Assembly (NCBI GenBank): GCA_934875375.1
Contig: CAKXHL010000027.1
Span: 1 to 8,767, forward strand
Length of the DNA stretch: 8,767 nucleotides
Reading direction: 5' to 3'
DNA from: an uncultured bacterium
Lineage (GTDB): Bacteria > Bacillota > Clostridia > Oscillospirales > Ruminococcaceae
Below, piece after piece: positions 6,599 to 8,767 of this stretch; within the stretch, counting starts at the first letter, position 1, and the number at the start of each line of letters is the position of its first letter. The translations under genes and the position numbers were made by a program. Under the pieces are notes generated by a model that had not been told where the DNA came from, did no database searches, and was given only the letters and a program-made list of their open reading frames with translations.

Positions 6599-6632
6599 CA
6601 TATCACACATACAAAGAAAAGGAGGGGATTTC

Positions 6633-6767
6633 ATGAAGAACGATCCTGGTCTGCAGGAAGAAAAGAAGATCCCAGAACCCCCGAAGCCCTCCTGGTTTCA
6701 GGTCGCCGGCGACGTAGATGATTTTATTTTCTATTATGAAACCGAAAAAACATGCAGCCAACGGTAG
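6633..6767 (+). CDS. Small hypothetical protein, 44 residues
   Basis: I do not recognise this protein. The start is chosen because AGGAGG (6620-6625, within AAAGGAGGGG) lies 7 nt before the ATG. It begins MKNDPGLQEEKKIPEPPKP, then has an aromatic and acidic second half (SWFQVAGDVDDFIFYYETEK) and ends in CSQR. Overall it is acidic and Pro/Lys/Glu-rich, with one Cys, no membrane segment and no signal peptide. An in-frame TTG at 6552 would add 27 residues resembling a hydrophobic leader, but it lacks a ribosome-binding site. A perfect bidirectional terminator follows 6 nt after the stop codon, which supports a real transcript end here. A terminator and a hairpin precede it. A function cannot be proposed from the sequence. 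Confidence 0.6.
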   Translation: MKNDPGLQEEKKIPEPPKPSWFQVAGDVDDFIFYYETEKTCSQR

Positions 6768-6773
6768 CTTGGT

Positions 6774-6815
6774 CCAACAAAAAATCCCGGAGATAACTCC
6801 GGGATTTTTTGTTGG
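6774..6815. terminator. Perfect 19-bp bidirectional terminator between convergent genes
   Basis: The arms 6774-6792 and 6797-6815 are exact reverse complements (19 bp) around an ATAA loop. The core is TCCCGGAG/CTCCGGGA, flanked by six A's on the left and six T's on the right. It can terminate the rightward small ORF and the leftward ttcA-like gene, whose stop codon lies at 6818-6820. Confidence 0.93.
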
Positions 6816-6817
6816 AA

Positions 6818-7528
6818 TCACCAATCGGAAATGTGCCCTCGTTTCATGGCACCAAACAGTCGCTTGGTAATTCCTTTTTGTTCTTTTTCCATCTGCCGCA
6901 GCCAGTTTTTTGTCCATTCCCGCTGCGTCGATCCATCAACAGGACATTGGCTTTTGATGATTGGATAGCCCGCCTTTCGCACTGCAGAAGCGATTTCCCG
7001 CTCCGGTGCGAAAATAAGCGGCCGTATCATGGTCAGATCTTTACGGGAAAGATAAGTCACCGGTGAAAAGCACCCGACCCGGCCTTCATGAAACAGATTC
7101 ATTACAAAAGTCTCCACCGCATCGTCATAATGGTGCCCCAGTGCAATTTTGTTGCAGCCGAATTGCTTGGTCGCATCGTGCAGCGCTCCGCGGCGCATCC
7201 TGGCGCACAGGCTGCAGGGATTGGATTCTTCTCTGGCCTCGAACACAATCGGCCCAATTTCCGTTTCCAGTACATGATACGCCATTCCCATACTCTCGCA
7301 CATCTGCCCGATCGGCCCATAGTCGGTGCGCTGCCCATTCCACCCCGGATCCAGTGTGACGCCAACCAGTTGAAATGGAATGCCGATAAATTTCTGCAGT
7401 CCAGCCAATCCAGCCGCCAGCGCGATAGAATCCTTTCCGCCGCTGATTCCCACAGCAATCCGATCGCCCGGTTCAATCATCCCGTATTCCTGAATGGCTT
7501 TGCGCATATACCCCATAATCCGCTGCAT
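6818..7528 (-). CDS. TtcA-like tRNA-thiolation PP-loop ATPase (Fe-S type)
   Basis: This 236-residue protein belongs to the PP-loop (adenylating) superfamily, TtcA-like branch, which thiolates cytidine 32 in tRNA in characterised members. Visible are the PP-loop SGGKDS (29-34), the CSLC pair (Cys105, Cys108), GHHYDD (131-136) and a later Cys195. TtcA enzymes use a CxxC pair plus one distal Cys to hold a 4Fe-4S cluster, so the cluster site looks intact. It is shorter than the roughly 310-residue E. coli TtcA, mostly at the ends, as in the compact Firmicutes relatives. The minus-strand start ATG is preceded by an AAGGCGGG-type ribosome-binding site about 8 nt away. It is a single-gene unit convergent with the 44-aa ORF and divergent from rplM. 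The exact tRNA target is inferred; related TtuA-like enzymes modify other positions. Confidence 0.85.
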   Translation of the reverse strand: MQRIMGYMRKAIQEYGMIEPGDRIAVGISGGKDSIALAAGLAGLQKFIGIPFQLVGVTLDPGWNGQRTDYGPIGQMCESMGMAYHVLETEIGPIVFEAREESNPCSLCARMRRGALHDATKQFGCNKIALGHHYDDAVETFVMNLFHEGRVGCFSPVTYLSRKDLTMIRPLIFAPEREIASAVRKAGYPIIKSQCPVDGSTQREWTKNWLRQMEKEQKGITKRLFGAMKRGHISDW

Positions 7529-7557
7529 ATCGTTTCCCGCCTTGCCTGTTTTTTCTC

Positions 7558-7586
7558 ATTTTACTTTTTTCGTACCGAAATAGCAA
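7558..7586 (-). promoter_or_regulatory. Candidate promoter of the ttcA-like gene
   Basis: On the minus strand TTGCTA (7586-7581) and TAAAAT (7563-7558) lie 17 nt apart and match the consensus hexamers at 4 and 5 of 6 positions. The predicted start near 7551 leaves a leader of about 23 nt before the ATG at 7528. Confidence 0.45.
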
Positions 7587-7609
7587 CGGCAAAAATGAAA
7601 ATCGAGTTT

Positions 7610-7643
7610 AAGAAAACAGGAGAATATATAAGAAAATAGGAGA
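7610..7643. repeat. Imperfect direct repeat with 20-bp period
   Basis: AAGAAAACAGGAGA (7610-7623) recurs as AAGAAAATAGGAGA (7630-7643) with 13 of 14 bases identical and start points exactly 20 bp apart, about two helical turns. A poorer echo (AAGAGATTAAAGA, from 7648) follows. The repeat lies in the divergent region, 46-79 bp upstream of the rplM -35 box and about 25-60 bp upstream of the ttcA-like -35 box. It could be a protein-binding site or simply purine-rich drift. Confidence 0.5.
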
Positions 7644-7664
7644 TTTTAAGAGATTAAAGAAAAC

Positions 7665-7717
7665 AAATTAAATTTTTTTCAAAAAAGGTTGACATTCCCT
7701 TTTCTCACCACTATAAT
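7665..7717 (+). promoter_or_regulatory. Consensus rplM-rpsI promoter with UP-element-like tract
   Basis: TTGACA (7689-7694) and TATAAT (7712-7717) are both perfect hexamers with an exact 17-nt spacer. Directly upstream, 7670-7686 reads AAATTTTTTTCAAAAAA, close to the A/T pattern of an UP element contacted by the RNA polymerase alpha C-terminal domain. This fits a highly expressed ribosomal-protein operon. Transcription would start near 7724. Confidence 0.88.
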
Positions 7718-7722
7718 GATAC

Positions 7723-7806
7723 TTGCTGCAAACGTCTCAACTGGCTTTTCCGCAGCAAAAACAGTAGTTTGTGTGAAATGAAACATAAATGAAGCAACAA
7801 TTCACA
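7723..7806 (+). promoter_or_regulatory. Structured 5' leader of rplM, possible L13 autoregulatory element
   Basis: TTGCTGC (7723-7729) pairs perfectly with GCAGCAA (7752-7758), and the stem begins right at the predicted transcription start. A second stem, TGTGAA (7772-7777) with TTCACA (7801-7806), ends in the first base of the AGGAGG ribosome-binding site (7806-7811), so it could influence ribosome access. Low-G+C Gram-positive bacteria are known to carry an L13 leader RNA upstream of rplM. I cannot match this leader to that family by eye, so the assignment is tentative. Confidence 0.4.
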
Positions 7807-7819
7807 GGAGGGAAAAACC

Positions 7820-8248
7820 ATGTCGACCACTATGCCGAAAGCCGGCGAGATTACCCGTAAATGGTATATTCTTGACGCTGCTGACAAACCCCTCGGCCGC
7901 ACTGCGACCGTTGCCGCTTCCATTCTGCGCGGCAAGCACAAAGTAAACTTTGCCCCTCACGCTGATTGCGGTGACCATGTCATCATCATCAACGCGGAGA
8001 AAGCAGTTCTGACCGGCAAAAAACTGGAGCAGAAATATTACCGCCATCATTCCGGTTGGGTTGGCGGCCTGAAAGAGGTCCAGTATGCCAAACTGATGAG
8101 CGAAAACCCGGAAAAAGCGATGATGCTGGCTGTTAAAGGCATGCTGCCTGGTAACAGCATCGGCCGCGCTGCATTGACCCGCTGCAGAGTGTTCCGTGGA
8201 ACAGAGCATACCCATGCGGCCCAGAAACCGGAAAACTGGACTTTATAA
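7820..8248 (+). CDS. rplM: 50S ribosomal protein L13
   Basis: At 142 residues it has normal L13 length. It carries the conserved N-terminal KWYILDAADKPLGR region and the family signature VKGMLP...GRAALTRCRVFRG at 105-127, ending in HAAQKPENWTL. L13 is a primary assembly protein of the large subunit that binds 23S rRNA early. AGGAGG (7806-7811) sits 8 nt before the ATG. The gene is followed after 22 nt by rpsI, the near-universal bacterial pairing, under one promoter. Control is probably through promoter strength plus a possible leader element. Confidence 0.98.
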   Translation: MSTTMPKAGEITRKWYILDAADKPLGRTATVAASILRGKHKVNFAPHADCGDHVIIINAEKAVLTGKKLEQKYYRHHSGWVGGLKEVQYAKLMSENPEKAMMLAVKGMLPGNSIGRAALTRCRVFRGTEHTHAAQKPENWTL

Positions 8249-8270
8249 TTAACGGGAGGAGGCAAAACTT

Positions 8271-8675
8271 ATGTACGATTCTAAACCTTATTTCTACGGC
8301 ACTGGCAGAAGAAAACATTCTGTTGCCCGTGTTCGCGTATATGCCAATGGCACCGGATCTATCAAAATCAACGGTCGGGATATCGATGATTACTTTGGCC
8401 TGGAGACCCTGAAGCTGATCGTCCGTCAGCCGATGGAGCTGACCGATACCATGGGCCGTTTTGATATTGAGTGCAATGTTGCCGGCGGCGGTATTTCTGG
8501 TCAGGCTGGTGCTATCCGTCACGGTTTGTCCAGAGCGCTTCTGCAGGTTAACGAAGAGGCTTACCGTCCTGTTTTGAAAAAAGCGGGCTTCCTCACTCGT
8601 GATCCGCGTATGAAAGAGCGTAAAAAATACGGTCTCAAAGCCGCACGTCGCGCTCCGCAGTTCAGCAAGCGCTAA
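8271..8675 (+). CDS. rpsI: 30S ribosomal protein S9
   Basis: This 134-residue protein is close to the usual 130 residues. It has the hallmark YGTGRRKHSVARV (from Tyr9), the internal GGGISGQAGAIRHGLSRAL segment and the invariant C-terminal tail ending QFSKR, whose last residues reach the P-site tRNA in the ribosome. GGGAGGAGG (8254-8262) gives a strong ribosome-binding site 8 nt before the ATG. It is the second and last gene of the rplM operon and is followed by a strong terminator. Confidence 0.98.
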   Translation: MYDSKPYFYGTGRRKHSVARVRVYANGTGSIKINGRDIDDYFGLETLKLIVRQPMELTDTMGRFDIECNVAGGGISGQAGAIRHGLSRALLQVNEEAYRPVLKKAGFLTRDPRMKERKKYGLKAARRAPQFSKR

Positions 8676-8706
8676 TCGACTGCTCAGACTATATCAAAAT
8701 GGTTCA

Positions 8707-8740
8707 AAAAGCCCGGAAAATCAAGGTTTTCCGGGCTTTT
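8707..8740 (+). terminator. Intrinsic terminator of the rplM-rpsI operon
   Basis: AAAAGCCCGGAAAA (8707-8720) and TTTTCCGGGCTTTT (8727-8740) form a perfect 14-bp stem around TCAAGG. The 3' arm ends in four T's. It lies 31 nt past the rpsI stop. The symmetric A and T flanks could also stop leftward transcription. The last 27 bases of the window (8741-8767) hold nothing recognisable. Confidence 0.88.
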
Positions 8741-8767
8741 ACAATATCTAAACGGGCTGATATGGTT

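Noticed and set aside
6238..6636. 132-codon GTG-start ORF with a GAGGGG upstream and a stop overlapping the 44-aa ORF start as ATGA
   Set aside because: It runs through a strong intrinsic terminator and a second hairpin, its end encodes the next gene's ribosome-binding site, and its composition does not look coding. Coupling by chance is more likely.
7088..7639. 183-codon forward ORF opposite the ttcA-like gene and running into the divergent promoter region
   Set aside because: The opposite strand encodes intact PP-loop motifs, and this frame crosses AT-rich promoter DNA.
1..8767. CRISPR array, rRNA, tRNA, prophage or defence genes
   Set aside because: No regularly spaced repeat series, no RNA-gene signatures and no mobile-element or phage proteins are visible.

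Overview
The window looks chromosomal and comes from a low-to-mid G+C Gram-positive bacterium, most likely class Clostridia and perhaps Oscillospirales/Ruminococcaceae. This is inferred from the strong AGGAGG ribosome-binding sites, the near-consensus sigma-A promoters (TTGACA-17-TACAAT and TTGACA-17-TATAAT), the abundant perfect intrinsic terminators, the rplM-rpsI pair, and an ABC/GldG-like/DUF4340 cluster of the type seen in Clostridia. No taxonomic search was possible.

Layout. Bases 1-263 are mostly AT-rich intergenic DNA. They include a possible leftward gene start at the very edge and a clear promoter for a metal-dependent amidohydrolase (264-1115). An AT-rich hairpin terminator follows, then a 5' leader with two tandem hairpins, then a rightward cluster: ABC ATPase (1260-2339), ABC-2 type permease (2339-3043), GldG-like extracytoplasmic subunit (3059-4525) and a membrane-anchored DUF4340 protein (4648-6063). 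The first three are tightly packed (TAATG overlap, then 15 nt). The fourth lies behind a structured, terminator-like spacer, and the cluster ends at a perfect 14-bp terminator.

Bases 6109-6632 hold no convincing gene. They contain hairpins that could be mutually exclusive, a strong intrinsic terminator and another hairpin, and they lead into a 44-codon unrecognised ORF (6633-6767) with an excellent Shine-Dalgarno. A perfect 19-bp bidirectional terminator separates this ORF from a leftward TtcA-like tRNA-thiolation gene (6818-7528). The divergent intergenic region carries the ttcA-like promoter, an imperfect 20-bp-period direct repeat, and an UP-element-like tract joined to a perfect consensus promoter. 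That promoter drives rplM (7820-8248) and rpsI (8271-8675), whose operon ends in a 14-bp terminator.

How the genes work together. The ATPase, permease, GldG-like protein and DUF4340 protein most plausibly form one cell-envelope ABC assembly of unknown substrate. It is related to the Gld system first described for gliding bacteriodetes, but gliding is not expected here. L13 and S9 are ribosomal subunit proteins that are co-transcribed. The amidohydrolase and the TtcA-like enzyme appear to be independent single-gene units. The least explained parts are the Gld-like cluster's function and the structured leader plus 44-aa ORF at 6440-6767.
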